DNA of 48,156 nucleotides, from assembly GCA_031285775.1 (NCBI GenBank), contig JAITVN010000082.1, forward strand, positions 1 through 48,156, in the 5' to 3' direction. Positions 6,629 through 16,560 of this stretch are shown piece by piece. The notes under the pieces were generated by a model. That model was given only the letters and a program-made list of their open reading frames with translations, made no database searches and had not been told where the DNA came from. The DNA is from Streptococcaceae bacterium (GTDB lineage Bacteria > Bacillota > Bacilli > Lactobacillales > Streptococcaceae). How positions within the stretch are numbered: the first letter of the stretch is position 1; each line of letters begins with the position of its first letter. The position numbers were made by a program, and so were the translations under genes.

Positions 6629-7499
6629 GACGACGATTTTTCCCTTCTAAATGAATTTCCATTGTTAAGTATTTTATCCTTTCCATCACGCGCTTCGCAG
6701 CCCATGTGTCCACGCCGTCACGTGTCTGAGCCAAACGTGTTTCCAAGTCTTTCATGCTGTAATTCGAAGTAAAGAAAGTCAGCAGATTGTTGTCCATCCG
6801 ATACTGCAGAATGACCTGGAGCACATTGTCACGCGCCCAAGCACTATTGACCTCGCCGCCGATGTCATCCAGCACTAGTACTTCTGACTTCTTGACATCA
6901 TCTACCTGACCGCTGGCCCCAAAATTCGGCTGGGAAATAAAGGTCGGATAATGAATCATCTGGCAAGTTAGACCAGCTCCAGCAAGACTGTTAATCATTC
7001 CCGCCAGAAGATAGGACTTACCCACGCCGAAGTCACCGTATAAATAAATTCCCTTGCTTGAAGACGGTTCATTAATAATCGCCTGAATCGCACGGATTGC
7101 AGGCATTCTTCCCTTGTCACGATTCGTAATCTGATCATAAATATCATGCTGCCAGGATACCTTTTTGAAGCTAGGGGAAAGTCCAAGCAAAGTAAAGCGC
7201 TTGGCTAAGTCAAGCTGTGCACGATTTTTTACCAAATAATCCGTCTCTTGATAACTCACATCAACATAACCGTCATTAATTTCAAGAATTGGTTTATAAG
7301 GAGATTCCGCGTTAAATTTTTCCCTTTCAGTCAAGTACTCAGAGAATTTTGACAAGGCTTTTGAAATTTGCTGCTCGGTCAACTTATTTTTCAAAATGAA
7401 TTCAGCAATTTCAGAATTCATGAGAATCTTGCTCCGAAGGCTTGACAGGCTTGCCGTGCGTTCAGGACGTTGTTCCAAACTTTTTGATATAAGTTCCAT
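6621..7499 (-). CDS. dnaI: Primosomal helicase loader DnaI
   Basis: DnaI is the AAA+ ATPase that loads the replicative helicase with DnaB and DnaD. The 292-residue product has an N-terminal helicase-binding domain of about 130 residues and a C-terminal AAA+ domain with Walker A GDFGVGKSYL, Walker B VLVLDDIGGE and sensor FFTSNYS. The ribosome binding site overlaps the stop of dnaB six bases upstream, which couples the two genes. The last codons overlap the nitroreductase start. Confidence 0.95.
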   Translation of the reverse strand: MELISKSLEQRPERTASLSSLRSKILMNSEIAEFILKNKLTEQQISKALSKFSEYLTEREKFNAESPYKPILEINDGYVDVSYQETDYLVKNRAQLDLAKRFTLLGLSPSFKKVSWQHDIYDQITNRDKGRMPAIRAIQAIINEPSSSKGIYLYGDFGVGKSYLLAGMINSLAGAGLTCQMIHYPTFISQPNFGASGQVDDVKKSEVLVLDDIGGEVNSAWARDNVLQVILQYRMDNNLLTFFTSNYSMKDLETRLAQTRDGVDTWAAKRVMERIKYLTMEIHLEGKNRRHD

Positions 7500-7504
7500 C
7501 GCGT

Positions 7505-8650
7505 TTACCCTCCTTTGCCCATAGCTTCAAGTTCTTTCTTGAAAGCCGCCACTTCTTCATCTGTTGCCGTTTCATTATAATCTGGATTTGACCAGGCAGG
7601 TTCTGCCTTAACAGTTTTCTTTCGCCCAGCAGAACTTATCTTTTTAGCTTTTTTATCAAATTCTTCAATATGTGCAATCGCAGCTTCAGCCGTGGTTATC
7701 CCATTTCTCAGCCAATCATTTGCAATCTTGTTGACGAAAGCCGGCGTTAGTGTCGGATTTTTCTCTCGAATCAGCGTGTAATGAATGAGCACATTCTGCA
7801 CTTCAGGCGTCATCTTCTGCTTGCTGAAATTAGAAAGCAGTTTCATTTCATCCTGACTGACAAAGCCGCCAACCTGCCGCTTCAGCTGAGTTAAGAAATC
7901 TTGCGGACTAGCTGATTTTGCTACCTGAGCTAATTCAGCCGCCGCCTGAGTTTTCAGTTCCGGCTTCTTCTCGTTGTCAGCGATATACCTTCGGATCATC
8001 GCATCTGTATTTAGCGTGCGGTCAGCATTGGCTGTGGCTTCAGCCAATTTGAACAGTCCGTACCAATCCAAGCCAAATTTTTCAGACATACTGTACAAAT
8101 GCAAGATGTCCTTATTTTCATCTGAAAAGGCATACTTTCTCTGCGCCATCAAAGATTTGAAACTCATCAAATCAAAATCAGAAGTCTGATGCATTGCAGG
8201 ACTTTCGGTAAACTCTTCCTGCAAATCAGACATGAAAACATCAGAAAATCTGACTTTCAATTCATTTCCTTCAATTTCATTGGTTGAAAGAAAATTGGCC
8301 ACATTCTCCTTGCCGATTTTTTTCACCAGCAGCTGCACCAGCAAGTCATCTGCCAAAAAGTCTTCAAAATTACGCGGACTTCGCAATAAAAACTGAAAAT
8401 CACTGTGACAATCATAAATATGAAGCAATGAAATCGCCCTTAATTTGTCAAAGGCGTGCTCAAGCTGGCGCTGTCCCACATTCAAATATTCCATCAAATT
8501 GGACATCTTACCTGATGATGTGACACGCAGAAGCTGATAAAGCATACAGGACGTCTTGCCCAGAATAGGCAAATAGAGCTTTGAGAAAGTCGCATCATCA
8601 AAACTCGTTTTATCACTATTTACAATAGAAAACTTATCACCTGGTCTCAT
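7505..8650 (-). CDS. dnaB: Replication initiation and membrane attachment protein DnaB
   Basis: This is the Gram-positive DnaB, a DnaD-like co-loader that acts with DnaI and is not the helicase. The 381 residues show a winged-helix type N-terminal part, a central helical region and a C-terminal DnaD-like domain ending in the YxxxI-type helix with the NDWLRNGITT segment near residue 310. The basic tail KKAKKISSAGRKKTVK is typical. It follows nrdR by three bases and is directly followed by dnaI. No strong ribosome binding site is present, so translation probably relies on coupling with nrdR. Confidence 0.92.
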   Translation of the reverse strand: MRPGDKFSIVNSDKTSFDDATFSKLYLPILGKTSCMLYQLLRVTSSGKMSNLMEYLNVGQRQLEHAFDKLRAISLLHIYDCHSDFQFLLRSPRNFEDFLADDLLVQLLVKKIGKENVANFLSTNEIEGNELKVRFSDVFMSDLQEEFTESPAMHQTSDFDLMSFKSLMAQRKYAFSDENKDILHLYSMSEKFGLDWYGLFKLAEATANADRTLNTDAMIRRYIADNEKKPELKTQAAAELAQVAKSASPQDFLTQLKRQVGGFVSQDEMKLLSNFSKQKMTPEVQNVLIHYTLIREKNPTLTPAFVNKIANDWLRNGITTAEAAIAHIEEFDKKAKKISSAGRKKTVKAEPAWSNPDYNETATDEEVAAFKKELEAMGKGG

Positions 8651-8653
8651 TTA

Positions 8654-9100
8654 TCACTTCTTCGTAATATGTTTCAGCAAATCCTCAAGCTCGCTCACAT
8701 CCTTAAACGAACGATAAACCGAGGCAAAACGAACATATGTTATTTCGTCCAGCTTCGCTAATGCCGCCATCACAAATTCGCCGATCTGCTCACTTTGAAC
8801 TTCATTTTCACCTAAACTGCGAATTTTCTTTTCGATCGCCTCAACCGTTTCCTCAATCTTCTCAACCGAGATGGGACGCTTTTGAGCACTTCGAATAATG
8901 CCGCGCATAATTTTCTCTCTGTCAAAGACTTCTCGTGTATTATCCTTCTTGACAACCAAAAGCGTCGGCTGCTCAATGCGCTCATAAGTCGTAAAACGAA
9001 AACCGCAAGAGACACATTCTCGGCGACGACGCACCGCATCATCACTCGCGCGTGTATCAAGAACCTTAAAATTTTCAGACTGACAACGTGGGCATTTCAT
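8654..9100 (-). CDS. nrdR: Transcriptional repressor NrdR
   Basis: NrdR is a zinc and ATP/dATP-binding repressor of ribonucleotide reductase genes. The 148-residue product has the N-terminal zinc ribbon MKCPRC...CVSCGFRF, then the ATP-cone ([16 protein letters not shown]...). The start is the ATG of MKCPRC with GGAGG eleven bases upstream; the longer frame begins at a TTG overlapping that site. It heads the nrdR-dnaB-dnaI operon, a conserved order in Lactobacillales. Confidence 0.97.
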   Translation of the reverse strand: MKCPRCQSENFKVLDTRASDDAVRRRRECVSCGFRFTTYERIEQPTLLVVKKDNTREVFDREKIMRGIIRSAQKRPISVEKIEETVEAIEKKIRSLGENEVQSEQIGEFVMAALAKLDEITYVRFASVYRSFKDVSELEDLLKHITKK

Positions 9101-9207
9101 ATTAACAAAAACCTCCAAGTCTTATACTTTTGACCTCATTTGCCGTGGATAATTCAATCCTATTCGCTTTTAAACTAAAACTCTAAATGCTCAAATTCTT
9201 CTGGAAA

Positions 9208-9858
9208 TTACAAATCAGATTCATTTTTCTGAACAAACTGAGCTTCCATACGATAAATCGGGCCTTTATCTGCCCATTTCCTTTCGTATTCAGTTAAAAC
9301 ATTCTGCTCAGCAAATTCTAAATCTTTATGTAAATCCAGCCAGATTTGTTTGAAAATCATGCCATACTGGCTCATGGAAACCAGACTGTATTCAAACAGG
9401 CTACGATTATCCGTCTTGAAATGTATCTCACCATTTTCTATAAGAATTGCTTCATAAAGTTGGAGAAAATCCTTGTAGGTCAAACGACGCTTTTCGTGAC
9501 GCGACTTTGGCCATGGATCAGAGAAATTGAGATAAAGCAATTCAACCTGATGAGGCAGGAAATACTCAGCCAGACTTCTTCCATCGGCCAGAAGCAGACG
9601 GACATTTGATAAATTTGATGCCAAGAGCTTATCTAAAGCATATGAAATAACTGTAGATTGTAAGTCAATCGCAACATAATTGATTTCTGGGTGGCGCGCA
9701 GCCATTCCTAGAACAAAATCGCCCTTGCCGCAGCCGACCTCAATGTGAATCGAATTTTGATTGCCGAAACTTTCAAGCCAATTTGCAGGTTCGGTCAATA
9801 CTAAATCTTTGTGTGCTGCAAGAATCGCTTCAGCACCTTTTCTTTTTTTTACACGCAT
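9208..9858 (-). CDS. trmB: tRNA (guanine-N7-)-methyltransferase TrmB
   Basis: TrmB makes m7G46 in tRNA variable loops. The 216-residue protein has the SAM-binding motif [15 protein letters not shown] near residue 38, followed by VAIDLQ, LLLADGR and the family-specific [16 protein letters not shown] catalytic segment near 120. Length is normal. Its ATG overlaps the stop of ccrZ (TAATG), so the two are translationally coupled. Confidence 0.97.
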   Translation of the reverse strand: MRVKKRKGAEAILAAHKDLVLTEPANWLESFGNQNSIHIEVGCGKGDFVLGMAARHPEINYVAIDLQSTVISYALDKLLASNLSNVRLLLADGRSLAEYFLPHQVELLYLNFSDPWPKSRHEKRRLTYKDFLQLYEAILIENGEIHFKTDNRSLFEYSLVSMSQYGMIFKQIWLDLHKDLEFAEQNVLTEYERKWADKGPIYRMEAQFVQKNESDL

Positions 9859-10649
9859 TAAAACATTTCTATAAATCGGCGCAAGCCTTGAATTTCAGCA
9901 TTTGCCGCCATTGTATTATTCTGTGATAAGTAACTGTCAATCTGCTTCAAATAAGACAATTTACCATACCAGATGAATTTTGCTAATGAGGCAACATCTG
10001 ATAAACGATCGCCCGATTTTGCCAGCCAGACGCCCCAATGTTTGCGAGGGATAAAATGTGACAATAAATAAGCATTGTCCAAATAAGCATCTCCCAAGCT
10101 GACAGTTTCCCAGTCAATCAAGTAAATTCTGCCAGAATCTGCTGCTCTCAGCCAATTATTGGGCGAGACATTTCCATGAACCACAACGATACTTAGATTA
10201 TTCAGATAGGGAACAGTTTCAAGCATTGAATCTGCCACGCCGCGCAAAAAAGTATTGTTGGCAATGACTGAGTCAGGCTTCGTCAGCAAGATAGATAAAA
10301 TCTCAGCTGGACGCGACACCGTACGATCAAATGTTGAAAGAGAATCACGCAGATTACGACTGGTATGCAGCTTCTTTAATAATTCAAATACCTGTTCATC
10401 CATCATATCGGCAGGACTCAACGTTCCGCCTTCAATCCACGACTGGGCAGTGAGCGTCTCACCACTCTGCGTCTTTCGAATCCACTGTATTTTTGGAGCG
10501 ATTCCTTCTGTGGAAAGGCTAGGCAAAAGAGGGTTCGCATTTACCTTGATGAAAACCCTCTGATTTCTAAATTCCCCCATGTAGGAATTACCCGAACTGC
10601 TGTCAATGACACGCATTTGCCAGTTCAATGATGGTTCTTGCGTTACCAT
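9858..10649 (-). CDS. ccrZ: CcrZ-type phosphotransferase, replication and division regulator
   Basis: CcrZ is a kinase-like protein that links division and DnaA-driven initiation in streptococci. The 263-residue product has the aminoglycoside-phosphotransferase-like core, with [21 protein letters not shown] as the metal-binding part, and the trmB neighbour typical of ccrZ. The catalytic loop reads [10 protein letters not shown]; in this fold the third position is normally aspartate, so the catalytic base appears to be asparagine (codon at 10170-10172). A single base change would restore it. The start has GGGAGG just upstream; the longer frame starts at a non-ATG codon. Confidence 0.88.
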   Translation of the reverse strand: MVTQEPSLNWQMRVIDSSSGNSYMGEFRNQRVFIKVNANPLLPSLSTEGIAPKIQWIRKTQSGETLTAQSWIEGGTLSPADMMDEQVFELLKKLHTSRNLRDSLSTFDRTVSRPAEILSILLTKPDSVIANNTFLRGVADSMLETVPYLNNLSIVVVHGNVSPNNWLRAADSGRIYLIDWETVSLGDAYLDNAYLLSHFIPRKHWGVWLAKSGDRLSDVASLAKFIWYGKLSYLKQIDSYLSQNNTMAANAEIQGLRRFIEMF

Positions 10650-10817
10650 TCTACCTCCCAATGCGTTTTTCCAAATTTTTCCATAGCGATCGCTCTCAAG
10701 GCACTCTCACTCTACAGGAAATGTTTCTTGCAGAATTCAGTTATCATTGTATCTGTCATAAAGAGGCCTTCTCAACAATGAGTGAAGAAGCACTGACCAC
10801 ATTTCCTATCACTTCAA

Positions 10818-11057
10818 TCAATAATGAATCAAAATCGTTTGCGTCAAAATATCCGCATATTGATAGGATTCACGAACTTTTGGTCCGCGAGCAGGGACAT
10901 TTTCAACGATAAAATGCGTTGCGTAAGCCTCAAGCAACACCACTTTATGGCGATTTTCTCGTTTGCGGCCATATTGAGAGGTAATTTCAATTGTCTCGCC
11001 TAAATGCGCTTCAACTTTTTTACGAATATCTACAATTTTTCCAACTTCTTGTTCCAT
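10818..11057 (-). CDS. veg: Veg family protein
   Basis: The 79-residue product matches Veg, a short protein conserved in Firmicutes and linked in Bacillus to biofilm matrix and spore outgrowth. The fold shows as an SH3-like set of strands: VEAHLGETIEITSQYGRKRENRHKVVLLEAYATHFIVENV. The start with GGAGA upstream gives the usual 80-residue length; the longer frame adds eight residues with no support. A promoter at 11090-11119 precedes it. Confidence 0.9.
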   Translation of the reverse strand: MEQEVGKIVDIRKKVEAHLGETIEITSQYGRKRENRHKVVLLEAYATHFIVENVPARGPKVRESYQYADILTQTILIHY

Positions 11058-11089
11058 GGATTCTCCATCTATTTTTTTCAATTAGGCTT

Positions 11090-11119
11090 ATTATACCACG
11101 TTTCTAAAACGAAACCTAA
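11090..11119 (-). promoter_or_regulatory. Promoter of veg
   Basis: TTAGGT (11119-11114), an 18-base spacer and TATAAT (11095-11090) on the minus strand, with TGG before the -10 (extended -10). The -35 box lies over the stop codon of the helicase gene. Confidence 0.65.
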
Positions 11120-12474
11120 TTTTCTGTGTAACGCTGCTCAATATTGGCAAACTTATTATACTCTTTGATGAACCTGAGCTTAGCTGTACCGCGGCTTCCA
11201 GAACGATTTTTTTCTATAATTATTTCAACTGAATCATCCGCAGCTTCTTCAATTTCTTCGCCTTCACGCTGATAATAATCTTCGCGATAAAGAAAGGCAA
11301 CAATGTCTGCATCTTGCTCAATCGATCCTGATTCACGCAAATCCGACAGACGCGGGCGCTTATTATCGCGGCCTTCAACACTACGTGACAGCTGACTTAG
11401 CGCTATGACGGGCACTTTCAATTCCTTGGCTAAAATTTTCAATTGGCGGGAAATGTCAGAAACTTCTTGTTGCCGATTTTCTCGTCCATTTCCAGAAATC
11501 AGCTGTAAATAGTCAATGACAATCAGCCCGAGATTCCCAATTTCTTGGGCCAAACGACGACTCTTGGCACGGATTTCTGAGACTTTAATGCCAGGGCTAT
11601 CATCCACATAAATCTGAGCCTGCGATAAAGTATTGTTGGCATGAACCAAGTTTTCCCAATCCCTATCGGTTAATTGTCCTGTTCGAATGTGATAGCCGTC
11701 AATTGGGCCAGTTGCCGCCAGCAAGCGGTCAACTAAACTGTCAACACCCATTTCAAGTGAAAAAATAGCCACAGCCTTATCCTGCGAAGTTGCCACATTT
11801 TCGGCAATGTTCAATGCAAAGGCGGTTTTTCCGACACCTGGACGCGCTGCCAAAATAATCAGCTCTTCCTCATGCAATCCTGTCGTCAGCCGATCCAATT
11901 CAATAAAACGAGTGGCAAGCCCTGTCACCGCACTTTTATTTTTTGCCCTTTCTTCAATCTGTGCAAAACTATCATTAATGATATCGGGCACTTTGACAAA
12001 TCCTGTACGTGTTTGTCCCTGAGAAATTTTTGTGAGATTCTGCTCCGTCAGCGCCAGCAGATCCTCAGCTGAGTCTTCAAGTGCATAAGCTTTATCAACC
12101 GTGCTAGATAATTCACGGATGATTGCCCGCTGCTGGGCACGTTCTTTGACAATACGCGCATAAAAAACCGCACGAGAAGGCAAGGGAAAATCTTCAGTCA
12201 ACTCACTGAGATAGGCAATTCCGCCCACTACTTCTAACTCACTTTGACTTTCAAGCCTGGCGCTCAGCGTGACAATATCAATTGGTTCTCGTATGTCGGC
12301 CAAACTGTCCATTGCCTGAAAAACCAAACGATTGGCCGTTCGATAAAAATCTTCTGACGATAAAATTTCCTTGATATCAAAGAGTCGTTCACTTTCCAGC
12401 AGAACCGCTCCCAACACGGCACGTTCAGCTGCCAGATCCTGCGGCGGCTGCTTAACGATTTCTAACTCCGGCAT
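11116..12474 (-). CDS. dnaC: Replicative DNA helicase (DnaB-type; DnaC in Bacillus naming)
   Basis: The hexameric 5'-3' helicase of the replication fork. The 452-residue product has the N-terminal helical collar (PPQDLAAERAVLGAVLL) and the RecA-like C-terminal domain with Walker A AARPGVGKTAFALN near residue 205, Walker B LGLIVIDYLQL near 320, and the C-terminal EKNRSGSRGTAKL segment. It is directly adjacent to rplI (the start codon follows the rplI stop with no gap), a widely conserved pair. Naming differs between species; the dnaB gene at 7505 is the separate co-loader. Confidence 0.97.
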   Translation of the reverse strand: MPELEIVKQPPQDLAAERAVLGAVLLESERLFDIKEILSSEDFYRTANRLVFQAMDSLADIREPIDIVTLSARLESQSELEVVGGIAYLSELTEDFPLPSRAVFYARIVKERAQQRAIIRELSSTVDKAYALEDSAEDLLALTEQNLTKISQGQTRTGFVKVPDIINDSFAQIEERAKNKSAVTGLATRFIELDRLTTGLHEEELIILAARPGVGKTAFALNIAENVATSQDKAVAIFSLEMGVDSLVDRLLAATGPIDGYHIRTGQLTDRDWENLVHANNTLSQAQIYVDDSPGIKVSEIRAKSRRLAQEIGNLGLIVIDYLQLISGNGRENRQQEVSDISRQLKILAKELKVPVIALSQLSRSVEGRDNKRPRLSDLRESGSIEQDADIVAFLYREDYYQREGEEIEEAADDSVEIIIEKNRSGSRGTAKLRFIKEYNKFANIEQRYTEN

Positions 12475-12927
12475 TTAGGCCTCGCTGACTCTAACTCTAA
12501 CATTGGCGGTCACTTCAGGATGAATACGAATCGGCACCACACGCTCGCCCAAAGCTTTAAGCGGATTATCCAGCATGATCTTATGCTTGTCTAATTTCAG
12601 ACCATACTGGGCGTTAATCGCATCTGCCACTTTTTTCGAATTAATCGCACCGAAAAGTCGGCTGTCACTTCCGACCTTTTCTTTAAGTTCAATCACAAAG
12701 TTTTTGTCCTCAAGCTGATGCTTCAAAAGCTGCGCATGTGCCAATGCATCAGCATCATCACGCGCCTTCGCCTTTTTTTGAGCCTCAAGTGAGGAAACAG
12801 CTGCATTTGTAGCCGCCTGAGCCAAATTTTTCTTTATTAAAAAATTCTGGGCATAACCATCTGAGACCTCTTTGATTTCCCCTTTTCTTCCTTTACCTTT
12901 TACATCTTGCAAAAAAATTACTTTCAT
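12475..12927 (-). CDS. rplI: 50S ribosomal protein L9
   Basis: L9 binds 23S rRNA domain V near the L1 stalk. The 150-residue protein starts with the hallmark [30 protein letters not shown], then the long connecting helix rich in A, K and D, and the C-terminal RNA-binding domain ([13 protein letters not shown]). It lies between gdpP and the helicase gene as in most Firmicutes. Confidence 0.98.
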   Translation of the reverse strand: MKVIFLQDVKGKGRKGEIKEVSDGYAQNFLIKKNLAQAATNAAVSSLEAQKKAKARDDADALAHAQLLKHQLEDKNFVIELKEKVGSDSRLFGAINSKKVADAINAQYGLKLDKHKIMLDNPLKALGERVVPIRIHPEVTANVRVRVSEA

Positions 12928-12979
12928 TCTACTTTCCCTTCTCTTTCATAATTGATTCAACGATTTTCAATGCGCGTGA

Positions 12980-14938
12980 TTAATCCTTTTCAGAAATAAC
13001 CTGAATCAAAGCAGCTCTGGCATCAGCCAAAGATTGACCTGGAAATGTCGTGGCTGCTGTGTCAAAGTGTCCGCCACCACCCATTTTTTCCATGATGACT
13101 TGAACATTGATTTTTCCGTTGCTGCGTGCTGATATTTCAATATCCCCAGATTGTCCTAAGGCGAGTGTAAAACTAGCCGCTACCCCGCTCATTGTCAATA
13201 GTTCGTCTGCCGCCTTGGCTAAACTCACTTTTTCATAAACCTTATCAGGCTTTCCTAGAGCCACGGCAATTCCGTCAGACGACATCACTGCTGCCAGCAC
13301 CACTTCATTGACCTCTTTAAAGGTCTCAAAATCTGTTGCGAGAAGCTTCTGAACAATTTCATTATCGGCACCCTGATAGCGTAAATAAGAAGCTGCATCA
13401 AAGGTTTTTGACGTTGTTGCTTTTGTAAATGATTTAGTATCAACCGAGATTCCTGCCAAAGCAACAGAAGCTTCAATTGATGTCATGCTCGTTTTGCCGC
13501 GATTCTGGAACTGAAGAATTTCGACCGCCATTTCCGTGGCGGAACTCGCTGCAGAGTCAATATAAGTCAAAAGCGGGTTCTCAGGAAAGTCTTCATCGCG
13601 TCGATGATGATCAATAACCACTACCTTTTCAAAACTTTCATAAAATTCTTTATCAAGTGTCCGACTGATTTTTGAGTGATCGACCATGATTAACAGAGAA
13701 TTTTCAACTTTCATTTTCTTGGCCGAATTAATCCGCAGCACGTGATCAAAAAGATTCTCATCCTTATTAAGCGCATCAATCGCCCTCTTTGTGTCATCCT
13801 GCAGCTGATCCTCATTGTAAACAATAAATGCTTCCCTGCCGACAGCTGCCGCAAAATTTCTAATAACGGCTGAAGCGCCTAGCGCATCCATGTCAGGAAA
13901 ACGATGCCCCACGATAAAAACTTGATCTGCTTCCAAAACAATGGTTTTCAGCATTGAAGAAATCGCCCGAACACGTGTTCTTGACTTTACAACGCGAGAT
14001 TCTGAATTTCCACCGAAATAGACCGCCCGCGCCATGTCTTCATTCTCTCTCACAACTGCCTGATCTCCACCGCGAATCAACGCCAATTCAAGATTATTCA
14101 GCGCAGTTTTACCAATGGCAGTGTAATCCACCACACCATAAGAAATACCCAAAGAAAGCGATAAACTCAGCTTTTCCCCTGCAGCATGTTTTCTAAAGTC
14201 ATCAAGAAGCGTCGTAAAATGCTCTTTCATCAGGTCTGAAAGGACCTGATAATTTGTAAAGAAGACATAACGATCTGCTGACTGACGGCGCAGATACATG
14301 TGACGCGCATCTGAAAAGCTTTCCAGGAAATTCGTAATGAAACTGTTAATCCGCGAACGTTGGCTCTCAGACAGAGGATCCGTTACATCATCATAGTTGT
14401 CAATGGCAACAGCCCCAATAACTGGCCGACGCTCGGACAAATCACTCGCAAGCTGCTTCTCGTTGGTCACGTCCTGCAAATAAAGAATATCATTGGCTTT
14501 GTCAAAGTCCACACTGTAGAAATGATCTGACAGCGGGAAATATTTTGACTTTTCATGATACTCATCAATCAGCTGTTTAACCAAATCAGCAGAAATATCA
14601 ACCTCAGCCGCTTTAAACATGAATTCTGCAAACTCATTGTACCAGTCTACATTATAGTTTTGAGGATTAAACTTGATGATTGCGACAGGCAGAACTTTCA
14701 GTGTATTTTGAAGGGTTTCCTCTGAAAGATGATTGACTGCGGATATTATTTCCAGCCGTCGAATGCGATTTTTATCCAGCCAGAGAATAACCAAGCCTAA
14801 AATCAGGAGATTGGCTAAAATGATAATCCAGAAATGAAAAATGATATTCAGCTGACTAAACAAAAAAATCTCAAGCGCAGTTAAAACGACCATAATGGCC
14901 GCAATAATGAACAGCGATTGAGAATTTTCTTTTTTCAT
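12980..14938 (-). CDS. gdpP: c-di-AMP phosphodiesterase GdpP
   Basis: GdpP cleaves c-di-AMP to pApA at the membrane. The 652 residues are in the family order: two N-terminal membrane helices (about 8-55), a PAS domain (about 80-150), a degenerate GGDEF domain (about 170-300) and the DHH/DHHA1 phosphodiesterase. Catalytic motifs seen are GHRFPDMDALGA, MVDHS, VIDHHRRDED and GGGGHFDTAATTF. It heads gdpP-rplI-dnaC. A TGA before a TAAAAT -10 upstream gives an extended -10 promoter, and AGAAAG precedes the ATG. Confidence 0.97.
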   Translation of the reverse strand: MKKENSQSLFIIAAIMVVLTALEIFLFSQLNIIFHFWIIILANLLILGLVILWLDKNRIRRLEIISAVNHLSEETLQNTLKVLPVAIIKFNPQNYNVDWYNEFAEFMFKAAEVDISADLVKQLIDEYHEKSKYFPLSDHFYSVDFDKANDILYLQDVTNEKQLASDLSERRPVIGAVAIDNYDDVTDPLSESQRSRINSFITNFLESFSDARHMYLRRQSADRYVFFTNYQVLSDLMKEHFTTLLDDFRKHAAGEKLSLSLSLGISYGVVDYTAIGKTALNNLELALIRGGDQAVVRENEDMARAVYFGGNSESRVVKSRTRVRAISSMLKTIVLEADQVFIVGHRFPDMDALGASAVIRNFAAAVGREAFIVYNEDQLQDDTKRAIDALNKDENLFDHVLRINSAKKMKVENSLLIMVDHSKISRTLDKEFYESFEKVVVIDHHRRDEDFPENPLLTYIDSAASSATEMAVEILQFQNRGKTSMTSIEASVALAGISVDTKSFTKATTSKTFDAASYLRYQGADNEIVQKLLATDFETFKEVNEVVLAAVMSSDGIAVALGKPDKVYEKVSLAKAADELLTMSGVAASFTLALGQSGDIEISARSNGKINVQVIMEKMGGGGHFDTAATTFPGQSLADARAALIQVISEKD

Positions 14939-15031
14939 AATACTTTCTAATATTTTATCATATTTCGGCAGAAAAACGAGCAGGTCTGATCAAATCATTC
15001 TCTAAGCTTTGAATCAATAACCATTAAGAAG

Positions 15032-15074
15032 CTGAACAGACAAATTGTCTACTTGTTCATCTTCTTAATAGAAA
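15032..15074 (-). terminator. Stem-loop spanning the stop of the Cof/MazG gene
   Basis: TTAAGAAG and TGAACA on the 5' side pair with TGTTCA and CTTCTTAA on the 3' side with one mismatch between the blocks, covering the last codons. No T run follows, so it may be an mRNA end structure rather than an intrinsic terminator. Confidence 0.4.
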
Positions 15075-16443
15075 CGCGCGTTTGACGATTCAGTTCTTTT
15101 TTTATGTCATTTTCCGGCGAATACTTATCATGCCAGTTATCCGGCTTGAGGAGCTTTCCTGTCACACTGTCAAAATGCGGGTGACCATCAGGAAAAATTT
15201 TAGCCATATTGGCCTTGTGCACAATGTTGAAAATCTCGTAAGGATCCACGCCTGACAAAACAAGACTCCCATAAGTAAAATAGAGCAAGTCAATTAAGCT
15301 ATCGGTCTGCGCGGTTAAGGCATCAGATTGACTGTCTACTGACTGATTCAGTACCTTTTGTGCCCCTTTGTCAATCGCTGCGTGTAAATTGTCCATCATC
15401 TCATCGAATCTGACAGAATTCCCATCGGCAACAGCGTACAGAAACTCAACAATTTCCTCAATTTTGAAATCACTCCGATGCTCTGCTTCTTCCGGACTAA
15501 AAACTTTCGGTATCTCTTGGGTCACGCCATCCATCAGACGATGGAAATCCTTAACCTTATTAAAGGTCAGATCCTTCGACACAAAACTTGCCTTATCATC
15601 AAAACTGACAAGTCCATAATATGCCAAAGCACGCGCTATTCCGTCATTTCCATTGCTCGTGGTCACATAATCCGCAATTTCTTTGACTTGAGGTGTTGCA
15701 TTCCCCATGGCGACACCTATACCGACATTTTTGAGCATTGCCATGTCATTATCAGAATCGCCAAATGCCATGGCTTCAGTCAAATCAAAGCCAAAAATCT
15801 CGCCTAAGCGTTTGATTCCTCGAATTTTGGAAGTTCCTTTCGACAATAAATCGGCTGAATATGGATTGGAACGCGTCACCACCAAGTCATCAAACATTTT
15901 CTCCAAGCGATCCGTCTCAGCGGCTGTCGAAACCATCATGATCTGATAAATCGGCACTTTTAAGAGTTTGCGAGGATTCTAAACAACTGGTCTAAAATGT
16001 CGCACAAAATTCTTAAACAAGCTCTTGGCAAAATTGGCCATAAACTTGGGCAGCAAGCCTGCAATGTAGCCAGCTGTTCTCGACTCTCCGAATTTTAAAA
16101 GGCCCGAACCAGTGACACCATCTGCCATTCCGAATGATAAATCACGGTGATTGTCCGCCGCGTATCGAATGATCTTTTGAATCAATTTTTTATCCATCGG
16201 GTTGGCATAATAGACATTTTTAGAATCCAAAATATACTGTCCATTATAAGTCACAGCAAAATTCAAATCAAGCTCTTCCAGGAGAGCCAGGGCAAAAGAA
16301 GGGCCACGACCAGTCGCGATCCCAACTAAAATTCCGTTGCGTCGCAAATCAATCAGTGCCTGCCGTGTAGATTGCGCCACCCCGCGCGTCGGCGTCAATA
16401 GCGTCCCGTCTAAGTCAAAAAATACCGCCTTGGTTTCTGTCAT
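15049..16443 (-). pseudogene. Cof-type HAD phosphatase fused to a MazG-like domain, broken by an amber codon
   Basis: The first part (from MTETKAVFFDLDGTLLTPTRG) is a HAD-IIB phosphatase N-terminus with the DxDGT nucleophile motif and GIATGRG. An in-frame TAG at 15979-15981 stops it after HFRPVV. The same frame resumes at once with NPRKLLKVPIYQIMM and carries the rest of the HAD domain (KGTSKIRGIKRL, MAFGDSDNDMAMLK) and a C-terminal MazG-like region with EEIVEFLYAVADGNSVRF and DSLIDLLYF. Length and domains of the joined product (about 460 residues) match the Lactococcus and Streptococcus fused proteins. A single base change explains the break; readthrough or a GTG restart at 15957 is possible but the HAD site would be split. 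Confidence 0.85.
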
Positions 16444-16548
16444 ATCTTTCATATTATACCGCAAATTATAGAAATTATCCATCATTCATCTGCCTTGGCG
16501 TCGAAAAAAATGAAGGGCGTTTCATAGCTTAATCACACATATTTCTGA

Positions 16549-16554
16549 TATAAT
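16549..16554 (+). promoter_or_regulatory. Extended -10 promoter giving a leaderless ansA mRNA
   Basis: TGA-TATAAT, then six bases, then ATG at 16561. The expected start of transcription, seven bases past the -10, is the A of the start codon. A weak -35 (TAGCTT) lies 18 bases upstream. Confidence 0.65.
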
Positions 16555-16560
16555 TTTCTC

